Of a stretch of 64,000 nt of DNA, positions 44,691 through 53,529 are shown piece after piece (within the stretch, counting starts at the first letter, position 1; every line of letters starts with the position of its first letter). A program made the translations under genes and the position numbers. The DNA is from an uncultured Bacteroidales bacterium (GTDB lineage: Bacteria; Bacteroidota; Bacteroidia; Bacteroidales; P3). The DNA is taken from positions 62,001-126,000 of the forward strand of contig ONDE01000010.1 in the NCBI GenBank assembly GCA_900316515.1, in the 5' to 3' direction. Below the pieces are notes generated by a model, which saw only the letters and a program-made list of their open reading frames with translations, was not told the DNA's origin and made no database searches.

Positions 44691-44730
44691 ATAAAAAAGG
44701 CGTTGAATTATTCTTTTTTGCTCCTTATCA

Positions 44731-44844
44731 GCAGTAAAGGCTCTGGACTGCCTGTGACTTAATAAGGTGCGAATAATTCACGCCCAAGCGTGAAAACCGC
44801 GGACCTTATTCTCAGTCACATAGAATTGTCCAGATTCTTACTGC
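44731..44844. repeat. 114-nt five-helix nested palindrome in the LRR gene leader
   Basis: Nested complementary arms: GCAGTAA/TTACTGC (44731-44737, 44838-44844), CTGGAC/GTCCAG (44743-44748, 44828-44833), TGTGACT/AGTCACA (44753-44759, 44814-44820), AATAAGGT/ACCTTATT (44761-44768, 44803-44810), TTCACGC/GCGTGAA (44777-44783, 44788-44794, loop CCAA). In total 35 perfect pairs with small internal loops. It lies between the promoter box at 44930 and the LRR start at 44690, so the transcript would carry it. Confidence 0.9.
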
Positions 44845-44922
44845 GAGAACAATGGGCGGTTAGCTCAATATCGTTTAACGATTCTTGTTTTCTACATATT
44901 ACAATCCGTTTATTCGACGGTG

Positions 44923-44930
44923 CAAAAGTA
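44923..44930 (-). promoter_or_regulatory. -7 promoter box of the LRR gene
   Basis: TACTTTTG on the minus strand followed by CACCG; predicted start near 44916 and a leader of about 225 nt that contains the five-helix palindrome. Confidence 0.6.
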
Positions 44931-45018
44931 CAAATAATTATCGAACTGGCAAAAAATAATTCGCCTCCGCATGGTTTTCATGCAGAGGCGATAAAGGGAA
45001 TGTCTAAACTATTTTGAC

Positions 45019-45333
45019 TCAACAATACAGCAGGCTATGGACAGCGTCTTTGACAATAATCATTTCTTGGCCGTCTTTGCCATAAAGCACTTCATAAGCA
45101 ATATGGAAGTCCTCACAGATAAATTCTTGCCAACCTTCACGTATCCATTCTTTTTTCAAATGGGCGGAGCCAAAAATAGAATGGTAGTCGGTCAATGAAC
45201 GTATTCCTGCATACAACCGTTGTTTCTTGTTTTCAACGGTTTCATAACTCAACGTGTGCCAATGACGAAGTATGGCAGCCTCGTAGAAGTTATCAATTGC
45301 ATGATGAACCTGTGGCTCGATGATTATTTTCAT
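45019..45333 (-). CDS. RelE/ParE-family toxin
   Basis: 104 residues with the compact beta-alpha fold of the family: MKIIIEPQVHHAIDNFYEAA at the start, WIREGWQEFICEDFHIAYEV near 63 and GQEMIIVKDAVHSLLY at the end. RelE members cleave mRNA on the ribosome, ParE members poison gyrase; which applies is not clear. Its ATG overlaps the antitoxin stop by 4 nt. Confidence 0.75.
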   Translation of the reverse strand: MKIIIEPQVHHAIDNFYEAAILRHWHTLSYETVENKKQRLYAGIRSLTDYHSIFGSAHLKKEWIREGWQEFICEDFHIAYEVLYGKDGQEMIIVKDAVHSLLYC

Positions 45334-45521
45334 GCCTCAGGATGATAGAAGCGATAAATCTTTTCGGTTATTAAGCGTTCCGACTCTTCCAATGTCATGC
45401 AACGGGCAATCTCCTCGTCCGTTATTACACGCATACGCCTCTTTGTTACCGTTCCAAATTCGGCCGCGGGCTCACTGACACTGGGAGTTTCGGGCTCTTC
45501 GTCTGTATATTCACGTACCAT
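45330..45521 (-). CDS. Antitoxin of the RelE/ParE-type pair
   Basis: 63 residues, acidic N-terminus (VREYTDEEPETPSVSEPAAE), then a basic turn (TKRRMRVITDEEIA) and a helix (LEESERLITEKIYRFYHPE) that would bind the toxin. No clear DNA-binding domain. Upstream gene of the pair and coupled to the toxin. Confidence 0.7.
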   Translation of the reverse strand: MVREYTDEEPETPSVSEPAAEFGTVTKRRMRVITDEEIARCMTLEESERLITEKIYRFYHPEA

Positions 45522-45544
45522 AGTGCTTGTATTGTTTCAAATTG

Positions 45545-45575
45545 CAAAAGTACAAAGTTTTTCCAAACTGGCAAA
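45545..45575 (-). promoter_or_regulatory. Promoter of the RelE-type TA pair
   Basis: TTTG at 45575-45572 and TACTTTTG at 45552-45545, 19 nt apart, the best -33/-7 combination in the window. The leader is about 16 nt. Confidence 0.7.
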
Positions 45576-45631
45576 ATAAATATTCTAAACGGCGGGCAAT
45601 ACCCACGGCATTATCACGTTATTAGTAGGCA

Positions 45632-46353
<722 letters not shown>

Positions 46354-46369
<16 letters not shown>

Positions 46370-47415
46370 AATACCAAGAGGGTCGCACCGAGATCAGCCA
46401 CATGGGCAAGGTGGCCCTGATTGAACGGCTGACGGCCGACATGGAAATGAAAAACGCCACCACCATGATGGGCATCGGCGACGACTGCGCCGTCATGAAA
46501 GGCGACGGCAACCGCCTGACGCTGGTGAATACACAGACGCTTGTGGAAGGCGTGAACTTCGATATGATGTACACCCCCCTGAAGCACCTCGGTTACAAGG
46601 CCGTGGCCGTAGCCATAAGCAATATCGCCGCCATGAACGGCACACCGAGCCAGGTGCTGGTGAGCGTGGCCGTGAGCAACCGCTACTCGGTGGAGGCTCT
46701 GGACGAACTATATGCTGGCCTGCGACTGTGCTGCGAACGCTACAGCGTCGACCTGGTGGGCGGCGAGACAGGAACATCGCGCGCCGGTATGGTGCTGACA
46801 GTAACCGCCGTCGGCGAAGTCCTGGCCGAAAGCATCACCTACCGCCGCGGAGCAAAGCTGCACGACCTCGTGTGCTGCAGCGGCGACCTGGGTAGCGCCT
46901 ATGCAGGTCTGCTGGTACTGGAACGCGAAAAAGTGACCTATCAGGCCGACCCAAACTTCCAACCCGACTTGGCTGGCTATGACTATGTGCTGGAACGTTT
47001 CCTGAAACCCGAACCACGGATCGACATAGTGAAGCTCCTGGCCGCACAAGGCGTCGTGCCCACAGCCATGACCGACATCAGCAAAGGCCTTGCCGACAGC
47101 GTGCTGCATATATGCCGCGCTTCGGGATGCGGCTGCGAGGTGTACGAAGAGCACCTGCCGATAGACTATCAGACTTCGCGCGTGTGCTCGGAGATGAGCA
47201 AGAACATGCTGCCTGTGAGCTGCGCCCTGAACGGCGGCGAGGACTACGAGCTACTCTTCACCATCAACCAGAAAGACTACGACAAGATCAAAAACCTCAA
47301 AGAGGTGCACATCATTGGCCACATCACGGAAGAGGGCATGCCCGCCGTGATGGTGACACCGCAAAACACTACCATAACCCTGCGCGCACAGGCCTTCCAA
47401 GGCATTGACGAATGA
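46354..47415 (+). CDS. thiL: Thiamine-monophosphate kinase
   Basis: 353 residues; phosphorylates thiamine monophosphate to the diphosphate cofactor. GIGDDCAVM near 41 (ATP/Mg), LVNTQTLVEGVNFD near 57, VDLVGGETGTSRAG near 133 and NGGEDYELLFT near 294 are family signatures. Start ATG 46354 is chosen because it overlaps the end of the previous gene by only 16 nt and begins the family-like MEEQLEYQEGRTEISHMGKV. It is followed by pcm with an ATGA overlap. Confidence 0.94.
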
Positions 47416-48074
47416 ACCGAATAGACACCTACAAGCATAAAGGACAACGCCAACAGATGGTCGACGACCTGCGACGTCGCGGCATAAACGACGAGCGGGT
47501 CCTGAAGGCCATGAACGAAGTGCCGCGACATTGGTTTATGGACAGCGCCCTTGACTCGTCGGCATACCTCGACAAGGCTTTCCCCATTGGTTGCGAGCAG
47601 ACAATATCACACCCCTCGACGGTGGCCATGCAGAGCCAGCTGCTGGATGTGGCACCCGACATGAAGGTGCTCGAAATAGGTACCGGCAGCGGCTACCAGA
47701 CCGCTGTGCTATGCCGTATGGGTGCCAAAGTGTTTACCATAGAACGGCAAAAAGGACTCTTCGACAAGACACGCAAGCTGTTGAAAGAACTACGCATTAC
47801 GGCACGCTGCTTCCTGGGCGATGGCTACCAAGGCTTGACAGAGGCCGACTACGGCCCCTTCGACCGCATCATAGTGACCTGCGGTGCACCCGAAATACCA
47901 TCAGCCCTGATGGCACAGCTGAAGGTGGGCGGCATAATGGTGATACCCCTCGGCGATGAACAGCACGAGATGCTGCGCATATCTAAAAACGGCAAGAAAG
48001 AGGAAGATTGGCAGGTAGAGAAGTTCGGCACATACAGCTTCGTGCCGATGCTCGACGGCCGACAGATGCACTAA
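47412..48074 (+). CDS. pcm: Protein-L-isoaspartate O-methyltransferase
   Basis: 220 residues; repairs isoaspartyl sites in proteins with SAM. RHWFMDSALDSSAYLDKAFP near 39, IGCEQTISHPSTVA near 60 with the PCMT active-site region, VLEIGTGSGYQTAVL near 85 (SAM motif I), and GGIMVIPLGDE near 173. Length is typical. It ends 6 bp from the convergent remnant gene. Confidence 0.94.
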   Translation: MNRIDTYKHKGQRQQMVDDLRRRGINDERVLKAMNEVPRHWFMDSALDSSAYLDKAFPIGCEQTISHPSTVAMQSQLLDVAPDMKVLEIGTGSGYQTAVLCRMGAKVFTIERQKGLFDKTRKLLKELRITARCFLGDGYQGLTEADYGPFDRIIVTCGAPEIPSALMAQLKVGGIMVIPLGDEQHEMLRISKNGKKEEDWQVEKFGTYSFVPMLDGRQMH

Positions 48075-48080
48075 TGTTAA

Positions 48081-48443
48081 TCAACGCAGCAGGAAGTGCT
48101 GCTTGCTGAGACGAGGACTGCGCACAGCTATACCGCAACGGTAGAGGTCGATGGTGACCTGCCAGTCAGGACTGCCGACAAGAGCTTGCCAATCGGCTTC
48201 TCGATGATGAGGATGATCAACAAGAAGAAAAAGTCCGTCGGGGGTTGATAGTTGATAGTTGATAGTTGATAGTTCGATGTGAGAGAGACGGTAGTAGCGC
48301 TCCAGACGCCAGACGATATCCTTAAATGAACGTCCATGGCCGCGGGCACGGGAAAAGAGGGCCTCGGTATAGAGACGGTAGACGAAAGGCGAGTGCAGGT
48401 TGTACTGCGTCTTTGCACGGAGGAAATGACCGATGCGGTTCAC
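48081..48443 (-). pseudogene. Remnant of a class I SAM methyltransferase with its core deleted
   Basis: A 120-codon frame from GTG 48443. Its first 45 residues (HFLRAKTQYNLHSPFVYRLY) match the N-terminus of a Bacteroidota methyltransferase family of about 240 residues, and its last 50 (LFLLVDHPHHREADWQALVG, VTIDLYRCGIAV, SKQHFLLR) match that family's C-terminus. The SAM-binding centre is absent; at the junction stand four GTTGATA heptamers (48244-48271), translated as LSTINYQLST. Family comparison is from memory and not aligned. A -7 box (TATCTTTG, 48455-48448) lies only 4 nt before the GTG, so transcripts would be leaderless or start inside the frame. Confidence 0.65.
48244..48271. repeat. 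GTTGATA heptamer array at a deletion junction
   Basis: Four exact units. On the minus strand it is translated as part of the remnant methyltransferase. Confidence 0.92.
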
Positions 48444-48463
48444 GGTGCAAAGATACGAAGAAA

Positions 48464-48491
48464 ATTGAAAGTTGAAAGTTGAAAGTTGAAA
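48464..48491. repeat. GTTGAAA heptamer array upstream of gldD
   Basis: One ATTGAAA and three GTTGAAA units, ending 5 nt before the gldD ATG. It is the same family as 24654-24681. Confidence 0.9.
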
Positions 48492-48496
48492 GTTAT

Positions 48497-49150
48497 ATGA
48501 ATATCAAAAACATACTATTGGGTATTGCTATCGCAGGATTGCTTTCGGCATGTGGTGACGGCGACTATTCGCCCAAACCGCAGGCCTATCTGCGCATCGA
48601 CTTGCCGGAACACGAGTACTTCCTGCTGGACACCATGCGCACGTACCCCGGCGACACATTGGTATTCGATGGTGACACCGCCATCGCCCTCTCAGGCTTC
48701 GCCACAACATTTCCCTTCACCTTCGAGGCCAACAAGTGCATCGAATGGACTGAGAAGGATGCCCCCAAGGGCGAGCGTTGGATTGACCTCAAGTATCCGC
48801 AGTGGGACGGCGTGGTGTTTCTCTCTTACCGCCGCATGCATTCGCCCGACGAACTAAAGGTTAATATAGACGATGCAATACGCTTTATGGAGCAGCACTA
48901 CAAGGTGGCTTCCGGCGTAGAAGAGCAGGGCTACGAAGACCGCGAGAACAGGGTCTATGGCACCGTCTACTACTTGAAAGGTAGCAAGGTGGCATCTACA
49001 TGCCAGTTCTGGCTGACCGACAGCACCACAAACTTCCTGCGGGGCTCGCTGTTTCTGAACCGCACACCTAACAACGACTCGCTGGCCCCCGTGCTGGAAT
49101 ATATACAGACCGACATAGAGCATCTCGTAGAAACCCTGCGCTGGAGATAG
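48497..49150 (+). CDS. gldD: Gliding motility lipoprotein GldD
   Basis: 217 residues. Signal peptide with lipobox LLSAC (Cys near 19). YSPKPQAYLRIDLPEHEY near 25, WIDLKYPQWDGVVFLSYRRM near 100 and FWLTDSTTNFLRGSLFLNRT near 170 are strongly GldD-like. GldD is needed for gliding and for function of the type IX secretion system in Flavobacterium; in non-gliding Bacteroidales it is kept with T9SS. Start ATG 48497 follows the heptamer array; earlier in-frame codons lie in the repeat. The gldE and ssb genes often found beside it are absent. Confidence 0.9.
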   Translation: MNIKNILLGIAIAGLLSACGDGDYSPKPQAYLRIDLPEHEYFLLDTMRTYPGDTLVFDGDTAIALSGFATTFPFTFEANKCIEWTEKDAPKGERWIDLKYPQWDGVVFLSYRRMHSPDELKVNIDDAIRFMEQHYKVASGVEEQGYEDRENRVYGTVYYLKGSKVASTCQFWLTDSTTNFLRGSLFLNRTPNNDSLAPVLEYIQTDIEHLVETLRWR

Positions 49151-49171
49151 AGCCATCGCAGAGACATAAAG

Positions 49172-49207
49172 AAGGCGTCCCGTGGAAACCCACAGGACGC
49201 CTTTTTT
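49172..49207 (+). terminator. Intrinsic terminator of gldD
   Basis: AAGGCGTCC/GGACGCCTT stem (49172-49180 with 49195-49203), extended by GTGG/CCAC, then six T (49202-49207). On the minus strand the same stem is followed by TTCTTT, so it may also end the ribosomal operon after rplQ. Confidence 0.85.
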
Positions 49208-49252
49208 ATGGCCGTAGAGGCGCCGAAACGCACTCTATGGGGAATGTGTCAC

Positions 49253-49732
49253 TTACTCAGCTTTGGGAGCCTCTTCGGCGACAGGAGCCTCGACGGGAGC
49301 GGCCTCGACCTTCTTGGCGCGCGAGCGGCGGGTGCTCTTGGCCTTCTTGGCGGTGGTCTCCTTCAGCATGTTCTCGTTATAGTCGACGAGCTCGATGATG
49401 CACATCTCAGAGTTGTCACCATGACGGATACCGGTCTTCAGAATGCGGGTGTAGCCACCAGGACGGTTGGCGACCTTCTGCGATACCTCGCGGAAGAGTT
49501 CGTTGACGGCCTCTTTGCTGTGGAGGTAGCTGAAGACGATACGGCGGTTGTGGGTGGAGTCTTCTTTCGAGCGGTTGATGATGGGCTCGACATATACTCT
49601 GAGTGCCTTGGCTTTGGCAACAGTGGTCTCGATGCGCTTATGCATGATAAGCGAGGTGGCCATGTTGGAGAGCATGGCAACGCGATGGGCGTGGGTGCGT
49701 GACAGATGATTTACTTTGCAACCGTGTCTCAT
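49253..49732 (-). CDS. rplQ: 50S ribosomal protein L17
   Basis: 159 residues; lies near the peptide exit tunnel. The core ([50 protein letters not shown]) covers about 1-115; a Lys- then Ala/Pro/Glu-rich tail of about 40 residues extends the C-terminus, as often in Bacteroidota. Last gene of the superoperon, 8 nt after rpoA. Confidence 0.97.
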   Translation of the reverse strand: MRHGCKVNHLSRTHAHRVAMLSNMATSLIMHKRIETTVAKAKALRVYVEPIINRSKEDSTHNRRIVFSYLHSKEAVNELFREVSQKVANRPGGYTRILKTGIRHGDNSEMCIIELVDYNENMLKETTAKKAKSTRRSRAKKVEAAPVEAPVAEEAPKAE

Positions 49733-49740
49733 ATTCTTTC

Positions 49741-50733
49741 TTATTCTTTATCAAGTTTATACTTTGCTACATTCATACCGAACTCCAGGTTCTTGGAAGC
49801 CACGAGGTTTTCGAGCTCGGTGAGCGATTTTTTACCGAAGTTGCGGAACTTCAGCAGGTCGGCCTTGTTGAACGACACGAGGTCGCCAAGGGTGTCGACT
49901 TCCGCTGCCTTGAGGCAGTTGAGGGCGCGCACCGAAAGGTCAAGGTCGATAAGCTTGGTCTTGAGCAACTGACGGATGTGTGAGGTGGTCTCGTCGAACT
50001 CTTCCTGCACAGGCTTAGGTTCAACGTCGAGCGTAATGCGCTCGTCGGAGAAGAGCATGAAGTGCTGGATGAGGATGGTAGCAGCCTCCTTGAGGGCCTC
50101 CTTCGGATGGATGGAACCATCAGTCTCAATGTCGAAGGTGAGCTTCTCATAGTCGGTGCGCTGCTCGACGCGGTAGTCATCAACAGCATACATGACCTTC
50201 TTGATGGGGGTATGGATGGAGTCGATAGCTATGACACCGATGGGGTCGGTGGGACGCTTGTTCTCATCAGCGGGAACATAGCCACGACCCTTGTCGATGG
50301 TGAGCGTGATACGCAACTCGGTCTTGGGCTCCATGTGGCAAATCTCGAGTTCGGGATTGAGCACCTGGAAACCGTTGAGGTTGCTGTTGAGGTCGCCGGC
50401 CTTGAAGACGGTCTGCTCCTTAACGGTGAAGGTGAGTTTCTCGTGCTCGGTGTCCTCAAGCTGACGACGGAAGCGAATCTGCTTCAGGCGCAGAATGATG
50501 TCGGTCATATCCTCGACAACACCGGGAATGGAAGAAAACTCATGATCGACGCCATCAATCTGAACAGAGGTGATGGCATAGCCTTCGAGCGAAGAGAGAA
50601 GGACGCGACGCAAAGCGTTGCCAATGGTAGTGCCGTAGCCAGGCTCCAGCGGACGGAATTCAAAAGAGCCGCGGAAGTCGTCAGCCTCGAGCATGACCAC
50701 CTTGTCGGGTTTCTGGAATGATAAAATTGCCAT
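49741..50733 (-). CDS. rpoA: RNA polymerase alpha subunit
   Basis: 330 residues. The N-terminal assembly domain ([37 protein letters not shown]) and C-terminal helix-hairpin-helix domain ([33 protein letters not shown]) are both intact, joined by a short acidic linker. The C-terminal domain can contact UP elements and activators. Standard length and location between rpsD and rplQ. The 73-nt leader contains two small hairpins. Confidence 0.98.
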   Translation of the reverse strand: MAILSFQKPDKVVMLEADDFRGSFEFRPLEPGYGTTIGNALRRVLLSSLEGYAITSVQIDGVDHEFSSIPGVVEDMTDIILRLKQIRFRRQLEDTEHEKLTFTVKEQTVFKAGDLNSNLNGFQVLNPELEICHMEPKTELRITLTIDKGRGYVPADENKRPTDPIGVIAIDSIHTPIKKVMYAVDDYRVEQRTDYEKLTFDIETDGSIHPKEALKEAATILIQHFMLFSDERITLDVEPKPVQEEFDETTSHIRQLLKTKLIDLDLSVRALNCLKAAEVDTLGDLVSFNKADLLKFRNFGKKSLTELENLVASKNLEFGMNVAKYKLDKE

Positions 50734-50806
50734 TTGTTATCCTTTCTTTCTTTGTGTGGTTTATATCCTGACACCGTGCCAGGATTGTCACCTCGCTGTG
50801 AGGCTA

Positions 50807-51412
50807 TTACTTCGAATAGAGGTCAACGATAAGCTGCTCGTTGATGGTCTCGGGAATGTCGCTACGCTGAGGATAGCTGACGAACTTGCCGCTCATGCTG
50901 GCACCATCCCATTCGAGCCAAGGATAATTGTTGGCACGCGAAGCCAGAGCATCGGTGATGACCTCGAGCGAACGGCTGCGTTCACGCACGGAAATCACGT
51001 CGCCCTCGCGAAGAGAATAGGAGGGAACATTGACGACGTTGCCGTTGACGGCGATATGACGATGGGAAACCAACTGACGGGCCTGGGCGCGGCTGCGGGC
51101 AATACCAAGGCGATAGACGACGTTGTCGAGGCGAGCCTCGATAAGCTTCATTAACTCCTCACCAGTGATACCACCACGACGGGAGGCTTCGTGGTAGAGT
51201 TTGCGGAACTGACGCTCAAGAATGCCATAAGTATATTTGGCTTTCTGCTTCTCGTTGAGCTGGATGCCATACTCGGAAGTCTTGCCGCGACGACGGTTCT
51301 GACCGTGCATTCCAGGGGCATAGGGTTTCTTCTCGTAGCTCTTGTCCGGGCCGTAGATAGGCTCGTGGAACTTTCTTGCTATTTTGGTCTTCGGACCAGT
51401 GTATCTTGCCAT
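50807..51412 (-). CDS. rpsD: 30S ribosomal protein S4
   Basis: 201 residues. [20 protein letters not shown] starts the zinc-free N-terminal domain; the S4 RNA-binding motif is at about 92-155 ([37 protein letters not shown]). Primary 16S-binding protein, and in enterobacteria the translational repressor of the alpha operon. Followed by rpoA. Confidence 0.98.
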   Translation of the reverse strand: MARYTGPKTKIARKFHEPIYGPDKSYEKKPYAPGMHGQNRRRGKTSEYGIQLNEKQKAKYTYGILERQFRKLYHEASRRGGITGEELMKLIEARLDNVVYRLGIARSRAQARQLVSHRHIAVNGNVVNVPSYSLREGDVISVRERSRSLEVITDALASRANNYPWLEWDGASMSGKFVSYPQRSDIPETINEQLIVDLYSK

Positions 51413-51440
51413 TGTTTACGTTTCTTTTAAAGATTAATAA

Positions 51441-51830
51441 TTACACACGACGACGTTTCGGGGGACGGCAACCATTGTGAGGCAGCGGGGTGATGTCGGT
51501 AATCTCGGTAACCTCGATGCCGCAGGTGTTGATTGCGCGGATTGCAGATTCACGTCCTTGACCAGGTCCTTTTACGAAGACCTTGACTTTTCTTAGGCCC
51601 AAATCATAAGCAACTTTGCCGCAATCTTCCGCAGCCATCTGAGCGGCGTACGGAGTGTTTTTCTTCGATCCGCGGAAGCCCATTTTTCCAGCAGACGACC
51701 AAGAAATCACTTGACCGGCGTTGTTCGTCAACGAGACGATGACGTTGTTGAAGGATGCAAAAATGCATGCTCTTCCCTGAGGTTCAACTTTTACGACTCT
51801 TTTTTTAGTCGGTTTGGAAGTTTTTGCCAT
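51441..51830 (-). CDS. rpsK: 30S ribosomal protein S11
   Basis: 129 residues from ATG 51830; the 18 upstream in-frame codons are not S11-like. [39 protein letters not shown] and [20 protein letters not shown] are the S11 signature blocks. It lines the mRNA channel at the 30S platform. Confidence 0.98.
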   Translation of the reverse strand: MAKTSKPTKKRVVKVEPQGRACIFASFNNVIVSLTNNAGQVISWSSAGKMGFRGSKKNTPYAAQMAAEDCGKVAYDLGLRKVKVFVKGPGQGRESAIRAINTCGIEVTEITDITPLPHNGCRPPKRRRV

Positions 51831-51919
51831 TTCTTTTTTGCTTGATTTTCTTTGTTTCTTACTTACCAACCGCTCCTGTGTCAACTCTAATCCGCGATTG
51901 GGGCGCTACTTGCCTTTAC

Positions 51920-52297
51920 TTACTTGGTAGCTTTCTTCTTGTTAGCGATTGTTTTCTTCTTACCCTTGCGAGTGCGAGCATTGTTCTTGGTGCTCTGGCC
52001 ACGGAGGGGCAGACCAAGACGGTGGCGGATGCCGCGGTAGCAACCAATATCCATCAGTCGCTTGATGTTCATCTGAACCTCGGAGCGGAGGGCGCCTTCG
52101 ACTTTGTACTCATCATTGATGATGGTACGGAGGGCGTTCTGCTCATCATCGGTCCAATCCTGCACCTTCTTGCCTTCATCGATGCCGGCCTTGGCCAGAA
52201 TCTCCTTGGCGGTGCTACGTCCGATACCGTAGATATAGGTCAAACCTATCTCTCCTCTTTTGTTCTTGGGTAAGTCAATACCTGCAATACGTGCCAT
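51920..52297 (-). CDS. rpsM: 30S ribosomal protein S13
   Basis: 125 residues. [40 protein letters not shown] and the [20 protein letters not shown] block identify S13, which contacts P-site tRNA and bridges the subunits at the 30S head. The Lys-rich tail is typical. Confidence 0.98.
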   Translation of the reverse strand: MARIAGIDLPKNKRGEIGLTYIYGIGRSTAKEILAKAGIDEGKKVQDWTDDEQNALRTIINDEYKVEGALRSEVQMNIKRLMDIGCYRGIRHRLGLPLRGQSTKNNARTRKGKKKTIANKKKATK

Positions 52298-52327
52298 AGA
52301 TTCTTTTTATTCTGTTTTGGTTTTTAA

Positions 52328-52444
52328 TTATCCTTGTCTCTGTTTGAACTTAGGATTTTTCTTGTTGATAACATAGACCACCCCGTGGCGACGAACCACT
52401 TTGCACTCAGGCGATCTTTTCTTTACTGAAACTCTTACTTTCAT
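52328..52444 (-). CDS. rpmJ: 50S ribosomal protein L36
   Basis: 38 residues: [20 protein letters not shown] then a [18 protein letters not shown] end. It is the zinc-free form: of the usual CxxC...C...H ligands only one Cys remains. Sits between infA and rpsM as in many bacteria. Confidence 0.95.
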   Translation of the reverse strand: MKVRVSVKKRSPECKVVRRHGVVYVINKKNPKFKQRQG

Positions 52445-52501
52445 TTTGTGTAATTATTAATCTTTTTTGTTGTGTGTATTTCTTCTTTTTCAAGCGTGAG
52501 C

Positions 52502-52720
52502 CTACTTGTGACGGTAAGTGATGCGTCCCTTCGAGAGGTCGTAGGGCGACATCTCAATCTGTACCTTGTCTCCGGGCAGAATCTTGATGTAGTGCATGCG
52601 CATCTTGCCGGAGATATGGGCAATAATCTGGTGGCCGTTTTCCAATTCGACACGGAACATAGCATTGCCGAGCGACTCGGTGACGGTTCCGTCAAGTTGT
52701 ATGGATGCTTGTTTTGCCAT
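52502..52720 (-). CDS. infA: Translation initiation factor IF-1
   Basis: 72 residues, a single OB fold: [40 protein letters not shown] and [16 protein letters not shown]. Binds the 30S A site during initiation. 21 nt downstream of map. Confidence 0.97.
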   Translation of the reverse strand: MAKQASIQLDGTVTESLGNAMFRVELENGHQIIAHISGKMRMHYIKILPGDKVQIEMSPYDLSKGRITYRHK

Positions 52721-52741
52721 TGTTTGGTTACTTACCGTTTT

Positions 52742-53512
52742 TTATTTGTTGTTCTCTATGAATTCAAAGCTCGTGAGAATATCAGGGCCTTCTGCTGTTA
52801 TAGCCACAGTGTGCTCAAAGTGGGCGGCAGGTTTGCCATCGCGGGTACGGCAAGTCCAACCATCTTCTCTGGAGAACTTGACGTTCTTGGAACCCATACA
52901 CACCATAGGCTCGACAGCTATTACCATACCTTCCTTCAGCAACGGACCGGTACCCTTGACACCATAATTGGGGACATTGGGCGACTCGTGCATCTGGAAA
53001 CCTACGCCATGACCGCAGAGTTCACGGACAACACTGTATCCGTTTTTCTCGCAGTGCATCTGAACAGCATGACTGATGTCACCCACACGGTTGCCAGCTT
53101 TACACTGGTCGAGACCAATAAAAAGGGCTTCTCGAGTGACCTTCATCAAACGCTGCATCTCCGGGCTCACCCCGCCGACAGCAAACGTGTATGCCGAATC
53201 GGCAACATATCCGTTGAGCTCAATGACACAATCGAGAGAGACATTGTCTCCCTCATTGATGAAAACATCGCCGGGAATACCGTGTACCACAACATCGTTT
53301 ACCGAGATGCAGAATGCCGCAGGAAATCCTTCAAAGCCTTTGCACAATGGCTTTGCACCATTGTCACGAATGTACTGCTCGCCAATCTGGTCAAGATAGG
53401 CCGTGGTAACACCTGGACGTATATGACGGCCCACCTCCGCGAGAGTTTTCCCGAGGAGGAGGCCGGCATCACGTATGAGCTCTATCTCTTCTTTTGTCTT
53501 GAGCAGAATCAT
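52742..53512 (-). CDS. map: Methionine aminopeptidase, type I
   Basis: 256 residues; removes N-terminal Met from new proteins. Metal ligands visible: Asp in DNVSLDCV and GYVADSAYTF near 95-107, His in ELCGHGVGFQMHE near 170, Glu in AVEPMVCMG near 203 and in AHFEHTVA near 237. Shorter form without an SH3-type extension. Between secY and infA, an order common in Gram-positives and Bacteroidota. Confidence 0.97.
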   Translation of the reverse strand: MILLKTKEEIELIRDAGLLLGKTLAEVGRHIRPGVTTAYLDQIGEQYIRDNGAKPLCKGFEGFPAAFCISVNDVVVHGIPGDVFINEGDNVSLDCVIELNGYVADSAYTFAVGGVSPEMQRLMKVTREALFIGLDQCKAGNRVGDISHAVQMHCEKNGYSVVRELCGHGVGFQMHESPNVPNYGVKGTGPLLKEGMVIAVEPMVCMGSKNVKFSREDGWTCRTRDGKPAAHFEHTVAITAEGPDILTSFEFIENNK

Positions 53513-53529
53513 TATTCCGTTTTCGTTGT

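Noticed and set aside
44853-44930. tRNA gene (GGGCGGTTAGCTCA resembles a tRNA 5' end)
   Set aside because: No matching D-stem partner, no anticodon stem, no T-loop and no acceptor complement; at most a chance or decayed fragment.
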